Assembly: GCA_961205875.1 (NCBI GenBank)
Contig: OY540820.1
Location: forward strand, 1,674,001-1,738,000
DNA length: 64,000 bases
Reading direction: 5' to 3'
Source: Sialis fuliginosa
Taxonomy: Eukaryota; Arthropoda; Insecta; Megaloptera; Sialidae
The notes beneath the pieces are model-generated. The model made no database searches and had not been told where the DNA came from. It saw only the letters and a program-made list of their open reading frames with translations. Position 1 is the stretch's first letter. Every line of letters starts with the position of its first letter. Shown in pieces: positions 35,501 through 45,869 of the stretch. The translations under genes were made by a program, and so were the position numbers.

Positions 35501-36968
35501 CTAATTTAAAATAAATCTTAATACTAGACCTTATGAAGAACATTTTTAGACTTTTTCGAAGTTTATGAGGTTAATAATTTCGGTGTACCATGTCGTCAAA
35601 CACAAGACACAAACACAAGTATGTAAGATATTATAATGGTTTCGTAAAATTACTATAACTAATGATCTGAAAATCAGATTAACACCATATTTCATGTTTT
35701 GGATAGATAATTAAATGTGCAACAATATACAGTAAGACTGTTTTAACAAAAATGATTTTATGTTATTCAAAATGGCTGCCTAACTAAAAAAAAATCATTT
35801 TAAAATTAGAATTTTTAGTTTGACCGCCATTTTGAAAGGTTTACAATTATTTTTGGTTAAAATAATAATAAAAAAGGTTGTAGAAAATTTTATTATCTGT
35901 TTGAAATGCGAATGATGGGGTAGATCGAACATTCCGTTCATTAGATATAGTGTGTTTACAAAATCCTTGTTAAACAAAACTTTAGGCCCTTGGTTGAGGG
36001 TGTTCCGGGCCCTACTTTTTTGGGAGTTTTCAAGAAATATACATCTCGTTAATTTCTAATTGCTCTAATAATTTTATGCCTCATACATTATCCTAAACTT
36101 CAAAATTTTATTGTAATGTAAAAATGTAATTTTTATGTATCTTTATACATTTAACATATTCCTTTATTACGTACTGGAAGAATAAATACAAACAAAACCT
36201 AATATTGGACTAATTTAAAATAAATCTTAATACTAGACTTTATGAAGAACATTTTCAGACCTTTCCGAAGTTTATGAGATTAGTAATTTCAGTGTACCAT
36301 ATCGCCAAACACAAGACTCGAATCCAAGTATGTATGAACATATTTACCGTAACGTATTTAGACATTGCAATGCTTTCGTAAAATGACTATATCTAGTGAA
36401 CTAAAAGTCCGATTTACCCCATTTTTATTTTTTTTAAAAGACAATTAAATGTACTACAATCAATTATAACACATTCTTGGTCATAAATAACTTTATACCT
36501 ATCAAAAAGGCTGTCGAACTCAAAATTTTACATTTTTAAAGTAAAATTTTTAGTTTGACCACCATTTTGAAAGGTATACAATTATTTTTGGTTAAAATAA
36601 TAATAAAAAAGGTTGTAGATAATTTAATTATCTGTTTAAAATGCGAAAAACGGGGTTGATTGAACATTCCGTTCCTTAGATACAGAGTGTTTACAAAATC
36701 CTTGTAAAACAAAACTTTGGGCCCTTGGTTGAGGGTGTTCCGGAGCAAATTTTGCTAGGGAGTTTTCAGGAAATATACATCTGGACATGTTCTAATCACT
36801 GTTTAAATTTGGCACCTCATACATTTTTCCTAATTTTACACCAGTAAAAAATTCTACGTTGCCTGGACTAAGCACGATTTCAGTGAAAATTATTGTATGA
36901 GAGGAGGGGGGGGATGAGAATTGTGATTGAAAATGTGGTCGTAAATACTAAAAAGTTGAGAAACGCTG
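32596..36968. mobile_element. hAT-type element carrying a giant palindrome
   Basis: The left TIR CAGCGATTATCAACCTGTGG and the right end AGTTGAGAAACGCTG face each other. A perfect 8-bp TSD GTGTAATC lies at 32588-32595 and 36969-36976. hAT-specific sequence covers only the outer parts (32596-32789 and 36830-36968) and matches the 361-bp copy at 39122. The middle is the palindrome at 32790-36829. There is no transposase frame. Confidence 0.85.
32790..36829. repeat. Giant palindrome, 1.9-kb near-identical arms
   Basis: The arms 32790-34707 and 34912-36829 are reverse complements around a 204-bp spacer. Position x pairs with 69619-x at both outer and inner checkpoints, so no net indel separates them, and two pairs of mirror frames (60 and 70 codons) are identical. 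I found only isolated mismatches. Each arm has about 2.7 tandem units of about 720 bp (starting near 32790, 33526 and 34235), each with GGAACACCCTCAACCAAGGG-like and AAGGATTTTGTAAACAC phrases. No recognisable protein. Confidence 0.9.
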
Positions 36969-37316
36969 GTGTAATCTATTTATTAATTATTATATTATCA
37001 TAGCATCTGTCTTACATTGTTTTAAATACGAGTCTTTAAATTTTGTGTCGTAGTAGGTTCTTATCATTTTGTTATCATTAGCAAGTGTCCATCACTAGGT
37101 GTCCATTACTTATGCGAATTATAAATATTAATAATATTTTGCTTCTTTTTAGGAAATATTATTATAAGTTTTAACCAATTACAAAAAAGATCAGATAGTG
37201 ATAAATTGAATAAAAAAATAAATAACAAAAATCATTTTTAAAATAAATTTACGCTTTTTGAAATTCTTAAAATTTCATTTCATTCTAAAATTTTAAGGGC
37301 CCAGGAAAATTTTTTT

Positions 37317-37672
37317 AATCTGAAGTCATCAAATCAGATCTTGACAGATCTGTATTTTGAGACAAAATTATATTTGTTCACAGGTTTTTGATCTGCGGAC
37401 ACCTGCAAAGATCTACTACGATCTAAAAATTTCTACAACGATCTACAAAGATCTCTGAAGATCGTTATTACGTTGAAAATTGATGAATTTTTTCAACGTT
37501 TGAATCTCTATCACGATCTACAACGATCTTTAGAGATCGTTGCAAATCTTTTTAGGTCGTTATAGATCTTTGCAGGTCTCCACAGATAAAAAACCAGTAA
37601 AAAATATGATTTTGTCTCAAAATGCAGATCTATCAAGATCTGATTTGATCACTTCAGATCTAAAATATCTAC
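37317..37672. repeat. GATC-rich foldback
   Basis: Two arms of about 170 bp are roughly 85 percent complementary around GATGAATT near 37480. Both begin with AATCTGAAGT or AGATCTGAAGT and contain CAAATCAGATCTTGA. GATC occurs about 16 times in 356 bp, mostly as AGATCT or CGATCT. A related 60-bp fragment with four GATC's is at 6521-6583. No coding and no clear TSD. Confidence 0.8.
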
Positions 37673-38396
37673 AGGTTGACTGTATTATCAACATTACAGT
37701 TAATTTATCATAAAATTGAAATGTTACAGCCACCATGTCTTCTCCTTTAGGTTATAAGATTGAGGGGATGGCCTAATTACCCTCAAAATCTTACGAAAAT
37801 GGGGTCACTGGGTCAGATGTTCTGGGTATCTGGGTCCACCTCGGACCTAGTTACCCCAAGCACACTAATTATCATCATTATTGTTATTTTTACAAAGCTT
37901 TTATTAACTTGATCTGTAACTGTAGTTGTCGTATTGGACGTCATTCTAAACCTAATATGACGGACGTTCCAAGATGGCGGGTTACCATTTTTCGTCATAA
38001 CCCCCTTGATAAGGGTATCAAATGAAAGGGTTGAACCTAATATGGTGGACATCACACATCGTCGATAACTCGACTATGGTGTGGTACAAATTACTTGTAG
38101 TTTTTATAGGGTTTATATGTTTATCAACTGACCCCAATTCAAATAACAATAGTTTGTATGAAACCATCATGATGGACCCAGTTACTCCAGGAATTTTGAG
38201 GTACAACTTATCTGTTTTATTGATAAATATATTTATGAATAGATCTATTTTTGGCATACAACCCTGTAAAATTTTAATTGGATTGCAAACGATAATTTTT
38301 GTTAAAAAATCTAAATCAAATAAATTTATTTATTAATACTATACATTTAATTATATTATAGTCTTTCACAACTGCAAATTTCAATTTTAGAATTAG
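37673..38396. other. Unassigned stretch with decayed repeat wording
   Basis: The phrases ACCTAATATGACGGAC (37951) and ACCTAATATGGTGGAC (38035), with GATAAGGGTATCAAATGAAA, look like an arthropod dispersed repeat of unknown class. Frames of 80, 79 and 104 codons overlap on both strands, and none has a domain. Confidence 0.4.
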
Positions 38397-38933
38397 AGGG
38401 GTTTGCAGCAACAACGAGTTAACTCCATTTTTAGGCCAAACAGAGTTAACAACTGTTTCTTGGGGGAAAAAAATCATTCTTTCGTTTGGTTCAACAAAGA
38501 GTTACCTACCGTTGATAGTTCTCAAGATATCCGCTAGAATTCATTCGCTTGGGTCAAAATGGAGTTAACTCCAGAAGCTGACTCTTTTTTTTTGGGCTTA
38601 GAATTTAGTTAGTACACTCGTTACTGTGTTCTTTCTTGAAATAAACCAATTTTCTTGAAAATTGTTCTTATTCAATGCTTTCTTACTTTAAAAAGAAAAT
38701 AATTTTCAACTATTTGGGCCAAAAAGGAGTTAACTCCAGAATAAAATTGACTCTAGAATTGCGAATTTGACGAATTTCTCAATGGAATTTGGCCAAAACA
38801 TGAAGTGGTAGGTGACAAATAATTGGACGAAGACAATGGCGATTTAAATACATTCTCCATTTTTTAAACAGTTTTTTCTATTTTCCCAAAAATTATAAAA
38901 ACTGGAGTTAACTCCTTGTTGCTGCATACCCCT
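38397..38933. mobile_element. MITE with repeated GGAGTTAACTCC palindromes
   Basis: The TIR AGGGGTTTGCAGCAACAA, followed by CGAGTTAACTCCA, is mirrored by TGGAGTTAACTCC, TTGTTGCTGCATACCCCT. The self-complementary word GAGTTAACTC occurs four times, at about 38417, 38562, 38728 and 38905. It is 537 bp, non-coding, with no convincing TSD. A 47-bp perfect palindrome starts at its right edge (38933-38979, centred on 38956). Confidence 0.7.
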
Positions 38934-38979
38934 TATTGTGTATGTTTTTGCAATATTATTGCAAAAACATACACAATAA
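38933..38979. repeat. 47-bp perfect palindrome
   Basis: Two 23-bp arms (TTATTGTGTATGTTTTTGCA then ATA, and the complement) surround one central T. It directly abuts the MITE at 38397-38933. It would extrude as a cruciform or fold as a short hairpin RNA. No other feature explains it. Confidence 0.8.
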
Positions 38980-39121
38980 ATTGTCATCAAAATACTACTA
39001 CCCCCCACCCTCCTCTAGTATATTGTATTTATTTCTAGAAGAGGATAAAGCAGGCGATTGCCCCCAAGGTGTATGTCCAAAGGGGTTTCGCTGTCACTCC
39101 CTTACAAATATGACCCTTGTT

Positions 39122-39482
39122 GAGCGATTCAACCTGTGGGGCGCGCCCCTCTAGGGGAGCGTGATAAAACTAAATGGGGGGGCGCGAGTTTATCGAAAAA
39201 AAATGAGAAAAAATATTAAAAAATTTATTGAATTTACTGAAAGGAAAGCAATAAAATTTAAAAAAGCATAATACAAAATAAAATACACGTTTACATTTAC
39301 ACTGATATAATACACTTATAAATAGGATTGTATCAGTACTTAATGCACAATGTATTTAATATTTAACTTATCAATATTAATAAATTATTAGTGACTGAAA
39401 ATTATTGTATGAAAGGGGGGAGGGGCGATGAGAATTGAGATTGAAAATTGGGTCACAAATACTAAAAGGTTGAGAAACGCTG
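39122..39482. mobile_element. hAT-type MITE (Charlie-like TIR), simple copy
   Basis: The left end GAGCGATTCAACCTGTGGGG and the right end AGGTTGAGAAACGCTG match the ends of the 9752 and 32596 elements. The flanks CCCTTGTT (39114-39121) and CCCTAGTT (39483-39490) agree at 7 of 8 positions. It is 361 bp and shows the element without the large palindrome. The 103-codon minus frame that crosses it has no domain. Confidence 0.8.
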
Positions 39483-39490
39483 CCCTAGTT

Positions 39491-40813
39491 TCTATTAAAT
39501 TAAACAAACTTAAAGTAGATATTTCAAGCTTTAATTTCCTATTTGAAAATTTTTCATTGGAACATAGACATAGAGAATGGTCCACGCATCTGACTCGAAC
39601 ACAGAGCCGTGTAAAAAGAAAGAAATAGAAACAGGTTTGGAATATACTTGTCCTTTTTTTAAACAGGAGTGTAACTATTTCATGCTTGGTCCCGAACATT
39701 AAAAATATTCATAGATATACTATATGTATACAAAGAGGTTAAAATAATTAACGTTATAAAAAAATTTATTTAAAAAAAGAAACAATTATTGATTTCTAAA
39801 TAATATAAGTTTCGAATTTTTTTAACCAATTTTAGTATCTTGTTCTAATATAAAAAAAAATATTTAAAATTTTGTTAAGTAAATCTTGTTTTTGCTGTTT
39901 GTAAGTGCAATCCACCTCATCATTTTATAGCAACCACATGGGAATTGATTTAAAACTATTTTTTATTAATATTTATTTAATATTTTTGGTAGCAAAAATG
40001 TTATTTTCCCGGAATATCCGTTCATAATTTTGCAAATTACTATCAGATCAATTGATGTTTTTTTTTTAAATTTCCTCGATGAAATATGAACCATTATAGT
40101 ACCTATGTTTATTATTTATATTATTTACTTTTCTAATGAAAAACTTATTGCACAAAAATCACAAGATAGCTATACAAAAATATATCGGACAGAAATACTA
40201 CCTTGAACTATCAGTTTCTTATACAGAATGCACTGTCCATTCTCTATGTCTATGCATTGGAATCATTTTTGTAATTTCTGGGAGAAATTGTTACCTACCC
40301 CTCCTTCGGGGAGAAAAATGAAAAGTCAACGCCTATGAACAGAATAACATAAATAAAAATAAAATATCAATATATAAATTAGAAAAATACGCTATGTCAT
40401 ATTGTTGAAAAAAATGTGAAAGGATTTTTCATACTTTCTTATATAAGAGGTTTGTTGAAAAATATTCCTTGTGAATTTATGTTAGAAAGTTTGCAGCCAA
40501 TTTCTGAGTTCGCACATTGAATATTTTTCTTATAGGTACATATGTTTATTTATTGTAAAAAAAACTCTGGACCGCAATATTGGAATACATATTTTATAAA
40601 AGTGACTACACCTACATACATTTACACGCACTTTCACATACATATTTGTTATTACAGATACTGATTGAAATGTATGCATGTATTTTTGTTTGCCTTTAGC
40701 TATGTTGTTATATTTCAAACTTTGTATTATTTATGTATGTCTCTCTGCTAGCAACGGACCCGCGTTTTCATCCGCGTTCCGTTCGTTTTTATGAGCATTT
40801 ACATCGGTAATTC
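39491..40813. other. Unassigned stretch with an inverted 18-mer
   Basis: No gene is supported. CATAGACATAGAGAATGG at about 39564 and its exact complement CCATTCTCTATGTCTATG at about 40227 could be TIR-internal parts of an old element of about 680 bp, but its ends are not clear. Short frames here lack domains. Confidence 0.4.
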
Positions 40814-41790
40814 CATAAATAACTTTTTTTGTTGTTGTTACCGATTTTTGTAATTTTTGACATATGTTTTAGTACTAGTTAAAAGAAGATTTTTAATGGT
40901 ACTTAAAAATCGAAAAAAAATTCCCCCAAAAAATATCGACTTTTGAAAATTTGACTTTTTTTTAAAACGAAATATCTCAAAAACTATCAAAGATAGCGTA
41001 AAAATACAAGGGATCAATTTTGTAGAAAAATGTATATAATTTGTTTAAAAAATATTTTGCTGCACAAAACTTTTGTTTAATTTTTTTTTTATTTATAAAA
41101 TTTAACTGAAAATTTGAGGCACATGTCAACTCTGAATTTTAAAAATAAAAATATATGTTGTAGCTTAATCAGTCCTGAATATGTTGAACTTTGAAAATTT
41201 ATGAACATATGAAAACTTTATGAAATATTAATTTTTTAGGTAACGACGCGCGAGTCTTAGCGCGCTTGCTTGGACGTATAGTATCACTGCGCTACTGTGT
41301 CAACATTTACTGCAAATGCTATATTATCGACTCTATTAAGACTCGCACGTCGTTACCTAAAAAAATAATATTTCATAAAGTTTTCATATGTTCATAAATT
41401 TTCAAAGTGCTACGTACTCAGGCATGATTAAGCTACAACATATATTTTTATTTTTAAATTCAGAGTTGACATGTGCCCCAAATTTTCAGTTAAATTTTAT
41501 AAATAAAAAAAAAGATTTAAACAAAAGTTTTGTGCAGCAAAATATTTTTTTAAACTAATTATATACATTTTCCTACAAAATTGATCCCTTGTATTTTTAC
41601 GCTATCTTTGATAGTTTTTGAGATATTTCGTTTTTCTTTTTAAAATGTCAAATTTTCAAAAGTCGATATTTTTGGGGAGAATTTTTTTTCGATTTTTAAG
41701 TACCGTTAAAAATCTTCTTTTAACTAGTACTAAAACATATGTAAAAATTAAAAAAATTGGTAACAACAACAAAAAAAGTGTGCAGTTATT
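40814..41790. repeat. Palindromic foldback of about 980 bp
   Basis: The arms of about 450 bp pair around 41300: GTTGTTGTTACCGATTTTTG with CAATTTTTTTAATTTTT and GGTAACAACAAC; CGATTTTTAAGTACCGTTAAA with TTTAATGGTACTTAAAAATCG; ACGACGCGCGAGTCTTA with AAGACTCGCACGTCGT near the centre. The outer ATAAATAACTTTTTTT has a partner at 41771-41793. Divergence is roughly 5-8 percent. No coding. Confidence 0.8.
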
Positions 41791-42166
41791 TATTTAACTG
41801 CGTGATTTGATGACAATCGGCCAATACGTGTCAGAATGGTGGACATTTTAACTAATTATTACATTGTTTCAAATTTGACTCTTTTATATCTTTTGTGTCG
41901 TAGTACTTATCATTAGCAAGTGTCCATCACTGCGTGCTCATTTCTGGTTTTACCTTTGCCATTACTGGAGAAAAAATATGAACAAAATAAAAGGCTATAA
42001 TTTAAAAAAACAAACTATATTTGCGGACTTTGATAATTAAATTGATTAAATAAAGAGTTACTTGTTTTATTAGTAACATTAGTTCATGAGAATTACAAAA
42101 AACAAGCCAATTACGAAAACTTGCTCTTATAGCGGTCAGAACTGGTGCCTTTACCTTATACACAGT
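41791..42166 (-). mobile_element. Family D copy, minus strand
   Basis: TGATTTGATGACAATCGGCC, AATGGTGGACATTTTAACTA, AGTGTCCATCACTGCGTGCT, TTTGCGGACTTTGATAATTA and the terminus ACTGGTGCCTTTACCTTA match family D. The outer right end is cut where the palindrome at 40814-41790 begins. The following 42167-42532 is unassigned. A coding-like patch (NLKHPEKSLQELWKSIISIL, about 42346-42405) is too short to name. Confidence 0.75.
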
Positions 42167-42532
42167 TGAAAAATTACAACAAAAAGACTGAAATATCTTG
42201 AAATCGATCTGTTAAGAAGTGGGTAATGTGCCTTCCTTATACATCGCTAGCGAAGAGCTTCAACAAATCTGGTTTTTATAAAGTTCACGTAGATTATATC
42301 TGGCGAAGTTCTTTGAGGTTGTCTGTGTGTGTGTTCAAGAGAAGAAAAACTTAAAGCATCCAGAAAAAAGTTTACAGGAACTTTGGAAATCCATCATTTC
42401 CATACTCGGCTCTTCAGCAATGTCTCGACGAGTATTGTAATGAAATATTTATGAGAAAACGTAATACAACTTTTCACTGCTTTAATATTTTATAATTTTT
42501 CATGATTTTGTCTTAAATATATTGGTATTTTA

Positions 42533-43180
42533 TTGCTTCTTCGCAATATCGAAGATACGAGAAGCTTTGTGATCGTTTCAGATTGACACAAAAAAAATGT
42601 TCTCCGATTTCAAAATTTTAAATTGATTTATCTGTTTCACGTCAAGACAAACACTTTTTGTTTCGTGTCTATCTGTCTGTGTGTCTGTCCCCTGAATCCT
42701 TGTCACACGCATAACTCATGAACCACTGAACCGATATTAATGAAACTTGGTCGGATGGTTGCGTCTGGCTTGAGGACGATCCTATTTCAAAATCATCAAA
42801 ATGGTGTGTAAGGGGGAGGGATTACTTTATTATTATTTTTTTATAGGATCTTTTTGTAAAGCTTACAAAGATTTATCTCAATTTGCTTTTAAAAATCGTG
42901 TTTTTTTTTTTTAATTGATATTTACTTTGACATATTAAACGTCATTTTGACGTTTGCGTAAATTTAGATTGAAATTGTCAAAAAATATAAATATACGAAA
43001 ACCTAATTAGATGCGTTTTAATTAAAATTTCAAAATAATATTTTCTAGTAAACTTGTATAAAAATTAAATGGTTTACCAATTTAATTACTATCGGTTTTA
43101 ATTTAAACTGTAAAATAATTAACTGACTTTGGTGAATTTAGCACGAGGAAGCACTGTGTATTTACTTGGCAAATGTTTTT
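42533..43180 (-). mobile_element. Family A copy, minus strand
   Basis: On the minus strand it runs from AACATTTGCCAAGTAAATAC with TGCTTCCTCG to GATATTGCGAAGAAGCAA, with a deletion of about 90 bases in the CTTGAAAAAATAAATATTTTGG region. The GACA tract is GGGGACAGACACACAGACAG. The following 43181-43531 has no assignable feature. Confidence 0.9.
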
Positions 43181-43531
43181 TACAAAAAATATGACGTTTC
43201 CGGGTCAGGAAAAGCGATTTACAATAGCGCCTTTATGGCCTTTACGTAGAAATAAAACTGGTTGAAATAAAATTAAACTATCGACGCCACCGCAACAAAA
43301 ACCAGGAACAGTCCGTAAACTAGGAAATTGCCGATAAAAGTAAAGTGGAATTGTGATTATTCGTACTAATTGGGATCTAGAGCGCTGTAGTGATCGCATT
43401 TGATGCGGTTAAATAGAAAAGTTTCTTTTGCACAAGCGTTTCGGAAGTTTGTAACTAAAAATACTTGTATCGTTTTAAAGGAATACTTTATTTATTTTCT
43501 TTGGGTGAGATTAAATCAAATAAAAATAAAT

Positions 43532-44743
43532 AAATATCTGTCAAGTAAATGCAGTGCTTCCTCGTGCTAAATTCACCACAGTTAGTTAATTATTGAATAA
43601 TTAAATATGTTGGCGCCCTTCTGGGCTTCGTGGTACAATTAGTGGACTGTATAATTTAGGTACTGGTTGGAGAAACGACAGATGGCTCCTTCATGGATAT
43701 TAAAGTACACAAAAAAAGACTCACTCTTTTGTCTCCGGCGGGGTTTGCCCAGCCACGATCCCTGTAAAAGGAAGGTTTTAAAGGACAAGGAACGTAGCGG
43801 GTTTTACCTCCTAGATCGGACTGACAGATGTTTTTCCTTGTGCACACCACTGTCGTACTCCTTTTGATATGACACTTTTTAACTTTAAAATGCCGGTTAC
43901 TTTCACTCACATATTTTGGTAATTTATTTTTTAGGTAATTTATTTTAGGTAATAAAATTTGGTAGTTTTAATTTGGTATTCAAATGTGCGACAATATATC
44001 CCACCGGTCTAGGTCAGACCCTGCTGAGATACTCGTCCGATACTGACTCAACGTTTCTGCCGTTTTTTCAAGTGTACGTTACGCCATCTCTCTCTAACTT
44101 AAAAGGTATCGGCGTCAACAAAATAAAATACAATTTTCCTAAAAAATATTATTTCAAAATTTTTCTTAAAACGCACCTGATTATTTTTTAGTATATTTTT
44201 AATTTTTTGACAATTTCAATCTAAATCTTTTATGCAAACGTCAAAATGACATTTAATATCAATTTAAAAAAACAAAACACGATTTTTAAAAAGCAAATTG
44301 AGAAAAATCTTTGTAAGGGAATATTTTACAACAAATGTTGTAGATCTATATTATACGAAATTTAATGCTCTACAAAAAAGATTCTATAACATTTTTACGT
44401 TACATGTATCGTTCTTGAGATATCTTGAAAAAAATATTTTGGGATGTCACCCCTCCCCCTTACACACGATTTTGATGATTTTGAAATGGGACCGTCCTCA
44501 AGCCAGACCCAACCATCCGACCAAGTTTCAATAATATGGGTTCAGTGGTTCATGAGTTATGCATGTGACAAGGATTCAAGGGACAGACGGACGGACGGAC
44601 AGACAGACACGGAACGAAAAGTATTTGCCTTGACGTGAAACGGATAAATCAATTTAAAATTTTGAAATCGAAGAACATTTTTTTTGTCTCAATCTGAAAC
44701 GGTCACAAAGCTTCTCGTATCTTCGATATTGCGAGGAAGCAAA
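43532..44743 (+). mobile_element. Family A copy split by a solo LTR
   Basis: The left part (43532-43607) has ATCTGTCAAGTAAATGC and TGCTTCCTCGTGC. The right part (44121-44743) resumes at CAATTTTCCTAAAAAATATT and ends GATATTGCGAGGAAGCA. The GACA tract (44583-44612) is GGGACAGACGGACGGACGGA then CAGACAGACACGG. A few tens of bases of family A are missing next to the LTR. Non-coding. Confidence 0.9.
43608..44120. mobile_element. Solo LTR, TSD AAATA
   Basis: It runs from TGTTGGCGCCCTTCTGGGC to ATCGGCGTCAACA (TG..CA ends), 513 bp, with a perfect 5-bp TSD AAATA (43603-43607, 44121-44125). It is the longer sister of 11761-12135. It contains AACGTAGCGGGTTTTACCTC and a 124-bp stretch absent from the sister. 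Insertion into family A dates it after that copy. The retrotransposon family is unknown; no internal region is in the window. Confidence 0.85.
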
Positions 44744-44810
44744 AACAAAATAATATATATATTTCACATATATATTATATTGTGTAACCATATGGTCTCA
44801 TGTTTGTTAC

Positions 44811-45025
44811 AACACAGGGGGAGGGGCAAGGGACCTTGCCCCCCTGCATTTTTGAAACCAGCGGGGGGCCAGATGGTTATTCCATATACTTAATATATTT
44901 GTAAAATATATCTGATATGTGAATGGCCCCAATAAAAAAAATAGCCCCCTCCCCCAAAAAATATCCTGGTTACGCCAATCCAGCGGGGGATCAGGTCCCT
45001 TTGCCCCCCCCCCCACTGTTTACAC
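44811..45025. repeat. GC-rich TIR element fragment
   Basis: ACAGGGGGAGGGGCAAGGGACC at the left faces GGTCCCTTTGCCCCC and a C-run ending CACTGT at the right. GGTTACGCCAATCC inside resembles hAT MITE termini common in insects. The frames on both strands are mirror readings of G/C runs. No reliable TSD. The AT-rich 45026-45537 after it shows degenerate ACTGCCCAA and CCGCTCAAATAATT words repeated every 25-50 bases. Confidence 0.5.
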
Positions 45026-45537
45026 CGCTGAGCCCGCGCCTAACTATCACGTAAGTCCGTCCATTTTAACAAACGCGTGCCGCTTCTTTCAACCAAAAGC
45101 CAACTTGACTTTTATCGAACTACCGAACTATTTATTTAACTGCCCAATTCAATTATTTTACCGCTCAAATAATTATTGCACTGCCCATTTATTTAATCTA
45201 CTGCTCGAGTAGATTTTTAACTGCTGCTGTAAGATTAAATAACTTACCAAAATCTTGTATATTACTTGCTACATTTTACTGCCACAATTGATTTTATTAC
45301 CGCACAAAAAATTTAATACTGCCCAATGTAACCTCCCGAATATTTTAAAAAACTGCTCAAATAATTGAAGACAATATAAAACATTTATTATTAATTAATT
45401 TTATAATTCCAAACAATTGATATTTATTTTAAAATCTGAATGATACGCCAATGACTCGTGGAGCGATTTTTCGTGGTGCTATATGGTAACAACGCTAGGT
45501 AATGTGTTATTATTGTCCTTTATCTTTCCTTGTCTAA

Positions 45538-45869
45538 TGTCCGGTATTATAAAGGACCTAACAAAATTTGCTAACTAGCAATTACATTCAAATGGGGTAT
45601 TAATTCTGTACTAGTATCTATGGATTAGTTATGGAATTTAGAGCAGTGACACTTCAACTAATTGTAACACAGTTGGCATCTTTGACCGTACAAAATAATT
45701 TTCATAACATCACCACTGTTTTAATACCGTTTGTATTTACCTACAACGCGTGCGCGAAACTTGTCAAAGTCATCAACAAACTCCAAAAGAACTGTCATAT
45801 AAGTTTGATATCTCAGTTGAAAGTGCTTGCTAGCTAATAAATTTGTTAGGTCCTTTATGATGCCGGACA
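45538..45869. mobile_element. PIF/Harbinger-like MITE, copy 3, TSD TAA
   Basis: The TIR TGTCCGGTATTATAAAGGAC is mirrored by GTCCTTTATGATGCCGGACA. A perfect TAA TSD flanks it (45535-45537, 45870-45872). It shares ATGGAATTTAGAGCAGTGA (complement) and the TGGCATC segment with copy 1 and AACTGTCATATAAGTTTGAT with copy 2, so the three copies are one family of 248-332 bp. The 68-codon frame is incidental. Confidence 0.85.

Larger units (their letters stand above)
32425..37115 (-). mobile_element. Family D copy split by a 4.4-kb hAT insertion
   Basis: The left part (32425-32595) starts ACTGGTACCAGTCTTGG. The right part (36969-37115) runs through CTTACATTGTTTTAAATACG, TTTTGTGTCGTAGTAGG and AGCAAGTGTCCATCACT. 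The intact family D copy at 12550-12580 shows the uninterrupted site (reverse of AATTATACTAATAATTA). The far TIR is lost. Non-coding. Confidence 0.75.

Noticed and set aside
32871..36748. Two pairs of identical small proteins (70 and 60 codons) on opposite strands
   Set aside because: They are mirror readings of the palindrome arms; no recognisable domain. Identity reflects the inverted repeat, not conserved genes.
38022..38336. 104-codon plus-strand frame with hydrophobic segments
   Set aside because: Overlapped by 79- and 80-codon minus frames in the same decayed repeat wording; no domain or splice support.
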